This document shows, one piece after another, positions 9,901-15,659 of a stretch of 36,470 nucleotides of DNA; within the stretch, counting starts at the first letter, position 1, and every line of letters begins with the position of its first letter. Below the pieces are notes generated by a model. That model was not told where the DNA came from and did no database searches. It worked only from the letters and a program-made list of their open reading frames with translations. This DNA comes from Bdellovibrionales bacterium (GTDB taxonomy: Bacteria; Bdellovibrionota; Bdellovibrionia; Bdellovibrionales; UBA1609), in NCBI GenBank assembly GCA_020850475.1, contig JADZEO010000058.1, positions 1 through 36,470 on the forward strand. Reading direction: 5' to 3'. The position numbers and the translations under genes were made by a program.

Positions 9901-9975
9901 CAACAACGGCAGCGGCACTAGGGTGATCAACAAAGCTGCAAGTGTTCCAACAAGTCGGTGATGGCAAGAGAGCAT
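3901..9975 (-). CDS. Bacterial alpha-2-macroglobulin family protein (large, thioester type)
   Basis: A secreted protein of about 2024 residues. An N-terminal signal peptide (hydrophobic LVGTLAALLITLVPLPLL) has no lipobox, so the protein should be free in the periplasm or exported. After a helical region (about residues 50-400) come beta macroglobulin domains, including the MG2-type TDRSIYRPNQVV. An Ala/Pro/Glu-rich flexible stretch (about residues 1190-1255) fits a bait region. The thioester motif CIEQ is at 1494-1497 (FPYECIEQT), followed by an alpha/alpha toroid (WYNDTIEGHAYALRAL) and C-terminal macroglobulin domains. Family members trap proteases that cleave the bait and link to them through the thioester. 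It is longer than the 1500-1650 residues usual for E. coli-type members. The ATG at 9975 is chosen over a TTG at 10002 because GAGG sits 9 bases upstream and the signal peptide then begins normally. No pbpC, its frequent partner, is seen nearby. Confidence 0.88.
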   Translation of the reverse strand: MLSCHHRLVGTLAALLITLVPLPLLSDSTKDLKFPPTQLPVFDQVERLTGEQKYQEALTQLEDTIKANKATGLEQARLLVKRTQLQLGLHGYETALKSLRTTAWPVGAEAQALLQIYYVHALRQYVGQYAYEIRTRETVDTGGDLDLKQWSLERIAREIEMQLWELWKGRKQWGNSPLGTAGEFITRNSFPESVRSTWYDFVTYQWVEFLRDSGFWTPAQGNEVYRINLATELKANRSDFAQFEGWLKMHPLERANRLLSDLESWHHEQKREEAALEARLQRVLLLLSQFNEAGSRRTRVMKVLRQVAESAPQVPWKAKAFYDYARARSQETDPEALVEAIDWAERGQKVAPQSLGAEMCRHLAAEIRDPSYQLQSMLSDASERPSIKIEYKNLKKLYLRAYRVDLEKMATAEKDYNFFPNSQQILDLMKSQKPTVQWEVDLQPTKDYREHRRLVVPPLKAKGYYLIVASSLPSFEEQTNNRVSGVHFIQTHLTLATERTRDGSWWVRSFDGRSGERLGNVELRLYRFDWRTGHRLESTSSTNKDGEARVKGSESSGSYYLFAQKGEDVAVIPNGMSFYSVGKEGEQEVHMLYTDRSIYRPNQVVMWKVVSFHGPPNQGQYKPFANTEMEVILRDANYKEVKKQKIRTNEYGTASGSFEIPAGRLLGVWNLLAQRTPSRVGQTSLRVEEYKRPTFEVTVGQSEKPMRVNTPAVVMGSVKYYHGLPVTAGKFRWTVSRQKIYPWWWGWYYWGHSTAGQNQIIAAGEGSLSATGDLKIPFVPEADPEEEKKQMSYSYLVNVDVTDEGGETRSGAKSFQVGFVAVQAQVSREVNFFDSKVRAQFQVSLSTLDGNPQAGVGRYRIVGLNQPKSVNMPAEIPRPIPERHRYLHDDDFRNARWETTYNWQQVLFQWKSGAMVQSGKVNHGKDGKGAIQLNPLPPGPYRIEYETHDRFGKEAKTTHDFLVVGKGLELQLPLVVVAEKSSYKVGETARMLVYSGMPQQALEFQMGHGADKTLREIRRIAKQGIFFDFKVTPEWRGGFFIDAKVIRDFQRVTIPLNIHVPWDNKELKVEFERIRQKMEPGAREKWSIKVGAPSDSGGLQAGELLAYMYDRSLEAFAPHFPGSPLDHYPTKSYNGYPDEVHLHMAPGFSLLGYGWYSGGGPSFHGDFLKSFANYGIGGLGMRGGNDMMSSAGAPMEMDDRAEVAAYEADASVPASAPVSAKAARLAKSEESAPAKEAAFGVVGAGALNRAGLQPPAPAPVRSNFSETAFWQPHLKWNGQGQVSVEFQVPDSVTSWRVWAHALSSSVQSGKAQADVQTVKDLMVRPYMPRFVREGDRAALKIVVQNAGKAPLTVELTGTIENPETGKSVLSQFGHKGEVWSQTVKVPAQGSANATLNLVVPPQLGMVKVTIKGKAGQMTDGEERPLPILPSRMHLLQSRFAALRKGKVRELKFPDMAKGDDSSLINKQLVMTVDAQLLYSVLSAVPYLVNFPYECIEQTLNRFVSTAILTQVFGTHPLVKEMAAKFAKSRSTQFEKWRADDPNRLLMLEESPWMADAEGGSRQQDELIKVLDPKVALQQRESSLRKLKEAQTANGSFPWYPGGAPSPYMTLLVVHGFSKITELGGSLPKDMVVKAWGYLGQHLRTTKWEDLGVEFLVFLNYVASSYPDASWTGNFFSEGERQKILEYTFAHWKKVAPLTKAQLALTLQRHKRAADAKLLMDSIMDSSKTNEDEGTFWIAEDRAWLWYNDTIEGHAYALRALTELNPQDPRRDGLVQWLFLNKKLSHWKSTRATAEVLYALTYYLKQEKLIGVEERVKLKVGKETQEYIFKPNEYTGKSKQWVIPGHLIKPKEMSVVQAEKTDSNLGFVSATWHFSTEKLPTQGDGDFLQVARSYYVRSTKDQKMVLTPLTAGTKVKVGDEIEVQLSLRSKQAMEYVHLRDPRAAGLEPGIAVSKWAWDLGLARYEEIRDSATHFFIEWLPAGEYTLKYRVKANMAGVFRVGPAVIQAMYAPEFGAYSAGHLIEVQ

Positions 9976-10015
9976 AGGCAAAACCTCACGGTGTAGGGAC
10001 AAGTCGTAGCCAATT

Positions 10016-10044
10016 ATTAGATCCTAGGCTTTTGGATTTGCCAA
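10016..10044 (-). promoter_or_regulatory. Sigma-70-type promoter of the alpha-2-macroglobulin gene
   Basis: On the minus strand TTGGCA (10044-10039) and TCTAAT (10021-10016) are separated by exactly 17 bases. Each hexamer matches the consensus at 5 of 6 positions. The start codon lies about 40 bases downstream of the -10 hexamer, giving a leader of about 34 bases. Confidence 0.6.
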
Positions 10045-10087
10045 CCGCTTGTGGAGGGAATGTGAACGGCGAGAGAACCCCGCCCGA

Positions 10088-10109
10088 CGCCCGTTTGGGT
10101 CAGAGGGCG
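10088..10109 (-). terminator. Weak hairpin after the PilZ gene
   Basis: CGCCC and GGGCG pair across a 12-base loop in the space between the PilZ stop and the macroglobulin promoter. The stem is only 5 bp and has no T-run, so a terminator role is tentative. Confidence 0.2.
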
Positions 10110-10140
10110 AATCGAGAACGAAAATTTGAGTTGCTCTGCA

Positions 10141-10806
10141 TTAGAGGAGCATCATCGGACGCTGTTCGGCGCCTTCCATAAAGCGCAAACCCACGCGGCG
10201 AGTTTTCGGGTCTTGCCAGCGGACTTCGGCGCGAACCGTCGTCGGATGGGGACGGTGTGAACTGCGCACATGGAGCAGCACAGTGTCATCATAGATCGCC
10301 TCTAAATCACGCAGTTCTAGTTGGACTCCACCTTGTGAGATATTGATCAAGCGAACGCGGCTATGGCTACCCAAGTTGCCGGCGATCTCGCCAGTTTGAT
10401 GGGTCCGATAGCGGCAGTGAGCGCGGTGAAACACTGGCTCCCCATTTCCTAATTTGCCGACAACCGCACTCACATCGGCAATCTCAAAGCGACTGTCGAG
10501 AATGCGAATGTTGTCAAACGAGCACTTGGAGAGCTCAAAGCGCAAATCGTCGGGAATCCGCGGGGCAACCAGCAGAAGCGGAACACTTCGAAAGTTACTA
10601 TCGATAAACTCGAGTTGTTTCATTTGGGCACGCCCAAGGGCGTCTAGCGAAAAAACGATCGCCGACAGTCCGTACTTGTCGATGGCCTCAAGCATTTGGC
10701 CCGGACTGGAGTATGTCAGTAAATGATACGTTGGATTGGTTTGAAGCGTTTTACTGAGCTGAAAACGTAATGGACTTGGTTTGCCGACTATAGCGATTTG
10801 GTACAT
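10141..10806 (-). CDS. Pseudo-receiver plus PilZ domain protein (likely c-di-GMP responsive)
   Basis: A 221-residue cytoplasmic protein. The N-terminal 120 residues have the alternating beta/alpha pattern of a response-regulator receiver (MYQIAIVGKP, then SAIVFSLDAL). The acidic pocket after strand 1 is replaced by GK, and the phospho-acceptor position appears to be Ser53, so phosphorylation is unlikely. The C-terminal PilZ domain keeps both c-di-GMP motifs: RxxxR as RAHCR (128-132) and [D/N]xSxxG as NISQGG (155-160). The domain ends with the typical VRWQDPKTRRVGLRFM strands. The ATG at 10806 has GGGGG about 5 bases upstream; a longer reading frame from 10902 lacks this and adds 32 unlikely residues. 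The gene lies downstream of the fadE terminator, so it probably has its own promoter. Its output partner is unknown; the GGDEF protein encoded 5 kb away could supply the ligand. Confidence 0.8.
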   Translation of the reverse strand: MYQIAIVGKPSPLRFQLSKTLQTNPTYHLLTYSSPGQMLEAIDKYGLSAIVFSLDALGRAQMKQLEFIDSNFRSVPLLLVAPRIPDDLRFELSKCSFDNIRILDSRFEIADVSAVVGKLGNGEPVFHRAHCRYRTHQTGEIAGNLGSHSRVRLINISQGGVQLELRDLEAIYDDTVLLHVRSSHRPHPTTVRAEVRWQDPKTRRVGLRFMEGAEQRPMMLL

Positions 10807-10946
10807 ATTTCCCCCGCAGATTTCCCCTACCCAGAACATCTGCAAAGGCTGTGCAACGCGCGGAACCAATCCATCATCGACCGAACCGCGAAGATCTGAC
10901 AATTTCCAATTTTTCGGTTAACAGTTCGACAAGAACTCAGATTGAG

Positions 10947-10974
10947 AAAAAAAAGGAGCGCTCGTTGGCGCTCC
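10947..10974 (-). terminator. Rho-independent terminator of fadE
   Basis: On the minus strand a 7-bp perfect stem (GGAGCGC/GCGCTCC, 6-base loop; arms at 10974-10968 and 10961-10955) is followed by eight T residues (10954-10947). It lies 28 bases past the fadE stop and separates fadE from the PilZ gene. Confidence 0.9.
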
Positions 10975-11001
10975 CTCTTTTGAGACATCTCGAATTAAGA
11001 A

Positions 11002-13596
11002 TCAGGTGGGGCGGGTAGCGGTGGGACTAGAGCCACTCGTCTTAACCGGACTTGTGGTGGCCGGGCGACCCGTGCCGTTGCCTCCGCCACTAGAACCGGT
11101 ATCTCCACCCTCAGAGAGATGGAAGTCATGGCGGGTTGCGGGAATTCCCCTTGCCGCCTTAAACTCCTCGTCAGAAAAGTCATCGACTTGCACATAATCC
11201 AGTCTGAGACGTTCAGCTTCCTGCATGATTTTGTATTCGCTCGCATCTATGAGACCCTGCTGCTTGGCTTGCTCCACCAAGTAACGCATCGATTTTTTCT
11301 TCGGCAACTGCTTGGCTTTGACGGCCTTTTTGATTTTCTTCTCCACCGCTTCCGCCTTATTGACCGCAGTAAACGCCGCTTCTAAGCGTCCCATCGCTTC
11401 CTGCTCTTCTTTCGGAATGTAGATATTGTCGGTCAAACGGTCGCGCTGTTCACCTTCGGTCTGAATCAAGCGCGCCACTTTTTGCCCGAGGCGATCATCA
11501 GGCCCCATGGTAAAGAAGTTGAGGCGCGACCACCACCTCATCGGGCGAGTGAAGAACCAGGAAAGACCCGGCACCGTCATGTTGCCAAAAATGCCATCAA
11601 AGGCCTGTTGAATCTCACCAAGACAATGTCTCATCGAGTAATGCACAAACGGCAAATCCTCTTTGCGACAGCCCTCAGCTTCCCATCGGCGTAAGACTGC
11701 AGTCCCGATAAACATCCAACTGAGAACATCGGCAAAGCGTCCCGTGAGGCGCTCTTTCACTTTGAGTTGCCCACCCAAGGAACCCATGGCGATGTCGGCC
11801 ATGATCGCAAATGAGGCTGATGCCCAGGCCAGCTTTTGAGCATAGCGACGAACCGGCGCGGGCCGTCCCGTCATCGCGAGGCGACCTCGCGTGACACTCA
11901 AGACCACTGAGCGGAACAAATTGCGCACGATATGACCAATGTGGCCCCAGAAGGCCGCATCAAACTCTTTGACGTCGCCTTTTTCAACCGCATCCACTTC
12001 GCGGAAGGCAAATGGGTGAGCCCGCATCGCACCCTGACCAAAAATAATTAGCGTTCGGGTGAGAATGTTAGCGCCTTCCACGGTGATGCTGATGGGGGCC
12101 CCCATGTAGGCGATGCCAATGAGGTTGCGCCCGCCGAGAGAAATCCCCTGGCCGCCCATGATGTCCATGCCATCATTGAGGGCCTTGCGCATTCCTTCGG
12201 TCGCATTGTACTTGGCCATTGCGGTCACAACAGGCGGTTTCACACCCTGATCTAAGGCGCTGAGCACATATTTGCGCATGGCCTCAAGGTAATAGGCCGC
12301 ACCCGCAATACGCGCCAAGGGTTCCTCGATGCCTTCAAACTTACCAATGGAAATTCCAAATTGGCGACGAACCACCGCATGGGCCGATGCCACTCGAGCC
12401 GTGTATTTGGTCCCCACCGTGCCTTGTGCAGGCAGCGATACTCCGCGCCCCGCGGCCAGCGATTCCATGAGCATGCCCCAGCCATGGCCGGCCTTTTCGA
12501 GGCCACCGATGATGCAGTCCTCGGCGTTAACGACCACGTCGTGTCCTTCCATCGGACAGTTATGAAAGGGAATCGTCAGCGGATCATGGCGTCGCCCGAC
12601 CACCACACCCTTGGTCTTAGTCGGAATCAGCGCACAAGTAATACCAACATCTTCGCCTCGACCCAAAAGATTGTCAGGATCGCGCAGCTTAAAGGCCACG
12701 CCTAGCACCGTGGCAATCGACGCCAAGGTAATCCAGCGCTTCTTCCAGGTCACCCGTACATAAATTTTGCCGTCGTCACCTTTGAACAACACACCCTCAG
12801 ACAGAATCGAGCCCGCATCGCTGCCGGCGGTCGGTTCCGTCAGTCCGAAGCATGGAATTTCTTCGCCGCGAGCGAGCCGCGGCAGATAATAGTCTTTTTG
12901 TTTTTTAGTTCCGTAGTGATTCAGCAACTCGGCAGGACCCAAAGAATTGGGGACCATCACGAAAATCGCCAGCGCGCTCGAGCGGGACGACAGTTTATGA
13001 ATCACCTGACTGTGAGCATAGTGTGAAAAACCCAGTCCATCGTATTCTTTAGGAATAATCATACCCAAGAACTTGTGCTTTTTGCAGTAATCCATCGCCG
13101 ACTGAGGAATGTCGCGCTCCTTCCAAACTTTCCAGTCATCGACCATTTTGCAGACTTCTTCGACAGGTCCGTTAAGAAAGTCTTCTTCTTCTTTGGTCAA
13201 TTTTGGATAAGGCTGATCCATCATCAGCTTAAAGTTCGGGTTTCCCGAAAACAGTTCCTTTTCCATCCACACCACGCCCGCTTCAAGGGCCGTACGTTCG
13301 GTGGGACTGATCTTCGGAATGATCTTGAGCGCCTTCATGGTTTTCATGATCGGGCCCGACAAGACGAGTTTTCGAATCGGCTTGATCACCCCAATGGCGG
13401 CCACCACCAACAGGGCAAGGCACAACCAAACAGGTGCGCCAAAGCCAAAAACCGCTCCGAGGACTACCACCGACCATAGCCAAAAGGGCGATCCAAAATA
13501 TCCCACCATCACCAGGACCAAAACGGTGGCTAAGACCACCAACATTCTTGGCTCCTGAACCGCCAAAATTCCATAAATTGAATCAAGTGCTCCCAC
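11002..13596 (-). CDS. fadE: FadE-type membrane-anchored acyl-CoA dehydrogenase
   Basis: The first step of beta-oxidation: FAD-dependent dehydrogenation of acyl-CoA to trans-2-enoyl-CoA at the inner membrane. The protein has 864 residues, against 814 in E. coli. Three hydrophobic helices lie at about 18-34, 38-53 and 55-70, then the acyl-CoA dehydrogenase fold. Long stretches agree with E. coli FadE from memory: GPVEEVCKMVDDW, VPNSLGPAELLNHYGT, YYLPRLARGEEIPCF, GITCALIPT, KFEGIEEPLARIAG, and VEGANILTR with the conserved Glu507. The C-terminal 50 residues are Gly/Ser/Thr/Pro-rich and absent from E. coli FadE. The start is the GTG at 13596, because AGGAGG sits 9 bases upstream; a longer frame to 13686 would run across the promoter and operator. 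It is divergent from a TetR gene that probably represses it, and ends with its own terminator. Confidence 0.94.
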   Translation of the reverse strand: MGALDSIYGILAVQEPRMLVVLATVLVLVMVGYFGSPFWLWSVVVLGAVFGFGAPVWLCLALLVVAAIGVIKPIRKLVLSGPIMKTMKALKIIPKISPTERTALEAGVVWMEKELFSGNPNFKLMMDQPYPKLTKEEEDFLNGPVEEVCKMVDDWKVWKERDIPQSAMDYCKKHKFLGMIIPKEYDGLGFSHYAHSQVIHKLSSRSSALAIFVMVPNSLGPAELLNHYGTKKQKDYYLPRLARGEEIPCFGLTEPTAGSDAGSILSEGVLFKGDDGKIYVRVTWKKRWITLASIATVLGVAFKLRDPDNLLGRGEDVGITCALIPTKTKGVVVGRRHDPLTIPFHNCPMEGHDVVVNAEDCIIGGLEKAGHGWGMLMESLAAGRGVSLPAQGTVGTKYTARVASAHAVVRRQFGISIGKFEGIEEPLARIAGAAYYLEAMRKYVLSALDQGVKPPVVTAMAKYNATEGMRKALNDGMDIMGGQGISLGGRNLIGIAYMGAPISITVEGANILTRTLIIFGQGAMRAHPFAFREVDAVEKGDVKEFDAAFWGHIGHIVRNLFRSVVLSVTRGRLAMTGRPAPVRRYAQKLAWASASFAIMADIAMGSLGGQLKVKERLTGRFADVLSWMFIGTAVLRRWEAEGCRKEDLPFVHYSMRHCLGEIQQAFDGIFGNMTVPGLSWFFTRPMRWWSRLNFFTMGPDDRLGQKVARLIQTEGEQRDRLTDNIYIPKEEQEAMGRLEAAFTAVNKAEAVEKKIKKAVKAKQLPKKKSMRYLVEQAKQQGLIDASEYKIMQEAERLRLDYVQVDDFSDEEFKAARGIPATRHDFHLSEGGDTGSSGGGNGTGRPATTSPVKTSGSSPTATRPT

Positions 13597-13657
13597 GTAA
13601 AACAACCTCCTGTTCCGGTTGACCGAAAGTCGTCTTGCTCGACGGCCCTCAGATCTA

Positions 13658-13686
13658 ATTTTAGGACAGCTCCAACCCCTTTTCAA
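13658..13686 (-). promoter_or_regulatory. Sigma-70-type promoter of fadE
   Basis: On the minus strand TTGAAA (13686-13681) and TAAAAT (13663-13658) are 17 bases apart, each a 5-of-6 match to consensus. The -35 element overlaps the end of the perfect palindrome at 13682-13699, so a protein bound there would block RNA polymerase. Confidence 0.65.
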
Positions 13687-13699
13687 TCATTTGATTGAA
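13682..13699. promoter_or_regulatory. Operator 1: perfect 8-2-8 palindrome, likely TetR-family binding site
   Basis: TTCAATCA-TT-TGATTGAA is a perfect inverted repeat. It sits between the divergent fadE and TetR genes and overlaps the fadE -35. Short palindromes in such a divergent space are the usual targets of the adjacent TetR-family regulator; binding itself is inferred. Confidence 0.65.
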
Positions 13700-13723
13700 T
13701 TGTTCAATCTTTTGATTAATACT
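13695..13723 (+). promoter_or_regulatory. Probable promoter of the TetR-family gene
   Basis: TTGAAT (13695-13700) is separated by 17 bases from AATACT (13718-13723), the core of a TAATACT sequence. The ATG at 13733 would begin 2-4 bases after the transcription start, so the mRNA may be nearly leaderless, in line with the lack of a clear ribosome binding site. Confidence 0.4.
13703..13720. promoter_or_regulatory. Operator 2: imperfect copy of the palindrome, 21 bp from operator 1
   Basis: TTCAATCT-TT-TGATTAAT repeats most of operator 1, with 15 of 18 positions identical. Start-to-start spacing is 21 bp, two helical turns, so two dimers would sit on the same DNA face. It covers the probable TetR-gene promoter. 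Confidence 0.55.
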
Positions 13724-13732
13724 AAGACGCGT

Positions 13733-14431
13733 ATGCCAAGAATTCGTGAAAATCCCTCAAATCGCGCGAAAAAACGAAAGACACGGTCTCAATCTGAGAC
13801 AAAAAGCCGATCTGGTCCTCGTCCTTTGAGAGCGAATGACCCATCCACCCGCCAAACCCTCTTGCTCGCTGCAAAAAAGCTGTTTGCCCGGCGCGGCTTA
13901 GGCGGAACCTCCATTCGCGATATTGCTCAAGAAGCCAAGATGAACTCAAGTATGATCAGCTATTACTTTGATGGCAAGGACGGACTCTATCGGGCTTGTC
14001 TCGAAGAGATTGCGACGACGCGCCTGCAGTTTACTCGCGAAATCCTGTCGAGGCCTAAGACTTTGGAAGAGTATCGCCTCCGACTCAAGATGTTCGCCGA
14101 AAGTCTAGTTCAGCTGTTTCTCGACGACCGCGACACCGGCCTCATCGTGATTCGCGAATATGACCGGATCAACTCGCCGGCCGAACGGGTTTTTATGGAA
14201 AATTTCCTGAAGCTCTACGAAATGATCATTCAATTCTTTCAGGATGCGCAAAAGCGGAACTATATCAGTACCAAGCTCGATCCCTTTACTCTGGCGAGCT
14301 TGTTCTTTGGCGCACTCACCAGCCAATTGCGACTCGACCACATCAAGGAGAAGGCTTACAACCGCAGCCTCAAACGGGCCGATGAGCGCGAGAAGATTTG
14401 CGCTCATTTGGTCACCTTGTTTTCAAGTTAG
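13733..14431 (+). CDS. TetR-family transcriptional regulator, probable repressor of fadE
   Basis: A 232-residue DNA-binding protein. A basic N-terminal tail of about 35 residues (RAKKRKTRSQ and similar) precedes a TetR_N helix-turn-helix domain at about 38-85: RQTLLLAAKKLFARRGLGGT, then SIRDIAQEAKMNSSMISYYF. The YYFDGKDGLY motif is classic for TetR_N. The rest is an all-helical ligand/dimer domain with less conserved sequence. An acyl-CoA or fatty acid ligand is inferred only from its divergent position to fadE. The ATG at 13733 is the best start; the frame extends upstream to 13619, but that part would cross the operators and promoter. The long basic tail is unusual and may add DNA contacts. 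Confidence 0.87.
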   Translation: MPRIRENPSNRAKKRKTRSQSETKSRSGPRPLRANDPSTRQTLLLAAKKLFARRGLGGTSIRDIAQEAKMNSSMISYYFDGKDGLYRACLEEIATTRLQFTREILSRPKTLEEYRLRLKMFAESLVQLFLDDRDTGLIVIREYDRINSPAERVFMENFLKLYEMIIQFFQDAQKRNYISTKLDPFTLASLFFGALTSQLRLDHIKEKAYNRSLKRADEREKICAHLVTLFSS

Positions 14432-14460
14432 TGATATCGCCTCAGGATCAGCAAAACTCA

Positions 14461-14490
14461 TTGAAACGCTGACTCAATTTATGGAATAAT
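14461..14490 (+). promoter_or_regulatory. Promoter of the secreted protein gene at 14516
   Basis: TTGAAA (14461-14466) and AATAAT (14485-14490), both 5-of-6 matches, are 18 bases apart. The ATG follows 25 bases later, behind AGGAGG. Confidence 0.5.
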
Positions 14491-14515
14491 AGAGGCACTC
14501 GACCAGGAGGCAACC

Positions 14516-15655
14516 ATGAAGCGCATCCGGATTTTTCTGGTATTGGTCATTGGGCTCGCACACTGGGCTACGGCGCAGGCGGCCGCAATGGACGAGTGGC
14601 TGTTCCGCTCCAAATACGACAATTTCAAGATTGAAAGGCGCGACGGCCAGTACTTCATTGGAAGTTCCACGGTTAAACTCGATGCCCTGAAAGATTTCCT
14701 GCCATTTTTTACCGCCGGCATTGAGGGCGACTGTCCCGACGATCTTCCCGGTAAACCCGATGTCGTCATCACTGGGACCCGCGGTAAGACCAGCGTCGAG
14801 CGGCGATTTTATCTTCTCGCCAAGAAGGTGCAAGATGGCAAGGCCTGCGCGGACATGGGTGGCGAAGGCATTTTCTATTTGCCCCTGCATCGGTCCTGGT
14901 TTGTCGGACCACCGACTGATGGCATTCCTCTGGGGCGTTCGCTGAAGGTCACCAAAGATGAGACCGTTTTTGTCGAGTTTAAAAAAACGGGCGACAAATG
15001 GGAAAATGCCGACGCCGGCTTTTTCACCGACTGGGACTTTTTTAATCAGTTCATCGCCGCGCTGGAAAAGTTCGAGGTCTCGGGCCGCATTCATCCTTTG
15101 GCCGGAGATGGCAAGATGCAATTTCAAGTGGTCACGAGTGGGAAGTCCTATGAGTTCTACAAAGTGGCAAACAATCTTTGGGGAATCAAGAGGCCCGAGC
15201 GGGATTGGCTGATGACTTCCCCCAGCTTTGCCTTTTTGTTTGATATGTCAACGGACCTTTGGCGCGACCGTCATGCCATGAGCTTGGCGACCCTCAAGGA
15301 TACCACCCAACCGCCAGAGAATCGCATCAAAGCCACCCAACAATTGGGAGCTTCTTGGTCGAATTCGATCAAAGCCGTTTTTCACACGATTCTGCTGAGT
15401 GCCGATGACCATCCGCGAGTCAAAGAAGAAGTGGCGGAGTCCATGAAGCGCAAGCCCACTGATGAGAACTTTGGCGTGTTGGTAAAGGCCTTGGACAAAA
15501 CTGAAGACCTCCAATTGCTGGCAGCACTCACCAAAATTCTGCGCATTGCCAACCGCAAAGGGCCAACACTGGAACTCACTTCGAGTCCTGAAGAAATCGA
15601 AAAGGCCATTCGCGAGTGGAAAACTTGGTGGCGCACCAAAAAAGACGACAAGTGA
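14516..15655 (+). CDS. Secreted protein of unknown function with HEAT-like C-terminal helices
   Basis: A 379-residue protein not recognised as a named family. A signal peptide (IRIFLVLVIGLAHWATAQA, cleavage near 20-24) sends it to the periplasm. The middle (about 30-250) is rich in aromatic and charged residues with beta-strand character, has two Cys near 78 and 110, and contains WLFRSKYDNFKIERRDGQYF and FVEFKKTGDKW. The C-terminal 110 residues look like helical repeats (SMKRKPTDENFGVLVKALDK, TEDLQLLAALTKILRIANRK) of HEAT type, ending in a basic tail. A strong AGGAGG site lies 7 bases before the ATG. It ends 4 bases from the stop of the convergent GGDEF gene, with no terminator between them. 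No partner gene in the area suggests a role. Confidence 0.8.
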   Translation: MKRIRIFLVLVIGLAHWATAQAAAMDEWLFRSKYDNFKIERRDGQYFIGSSTVKLDALKDFLPFFTAGIEGDCPDDLPGKPDVVITGTRGKTSVERRFYLLAKKVQDGKACADMGGEGIFYLPLHRSWFVGPPTDGIPLGRSLKVTKDETVFVEFKKTGDKWENADAGFFTDWDFFNQFIAALEKFEVSGRIHPLAGDGKMQFQVVTSGKSYEFYKVANNLWGIKRPERDWLMTSPSFAFLFDMSTDLWRDRHAMSLATLKDTTQPPENRIKATQQLGASWSNSIKAVFHTILLSADDHPRVKEEVAESMKRKPTDENFGVLVKALDKTEDLQLLAALTKILRIANRKGPTLELTSSPEEIEKAIREWKTWWRTKKDDK

Positions 15656-15659
15656 TGAC

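Noticed and set aside
13597-13686. Longer fadE start giving 894 residues
   Set aside because: It would translate the promoter and operator region; the GTG at 13596 has a perfect AGGAGG site.
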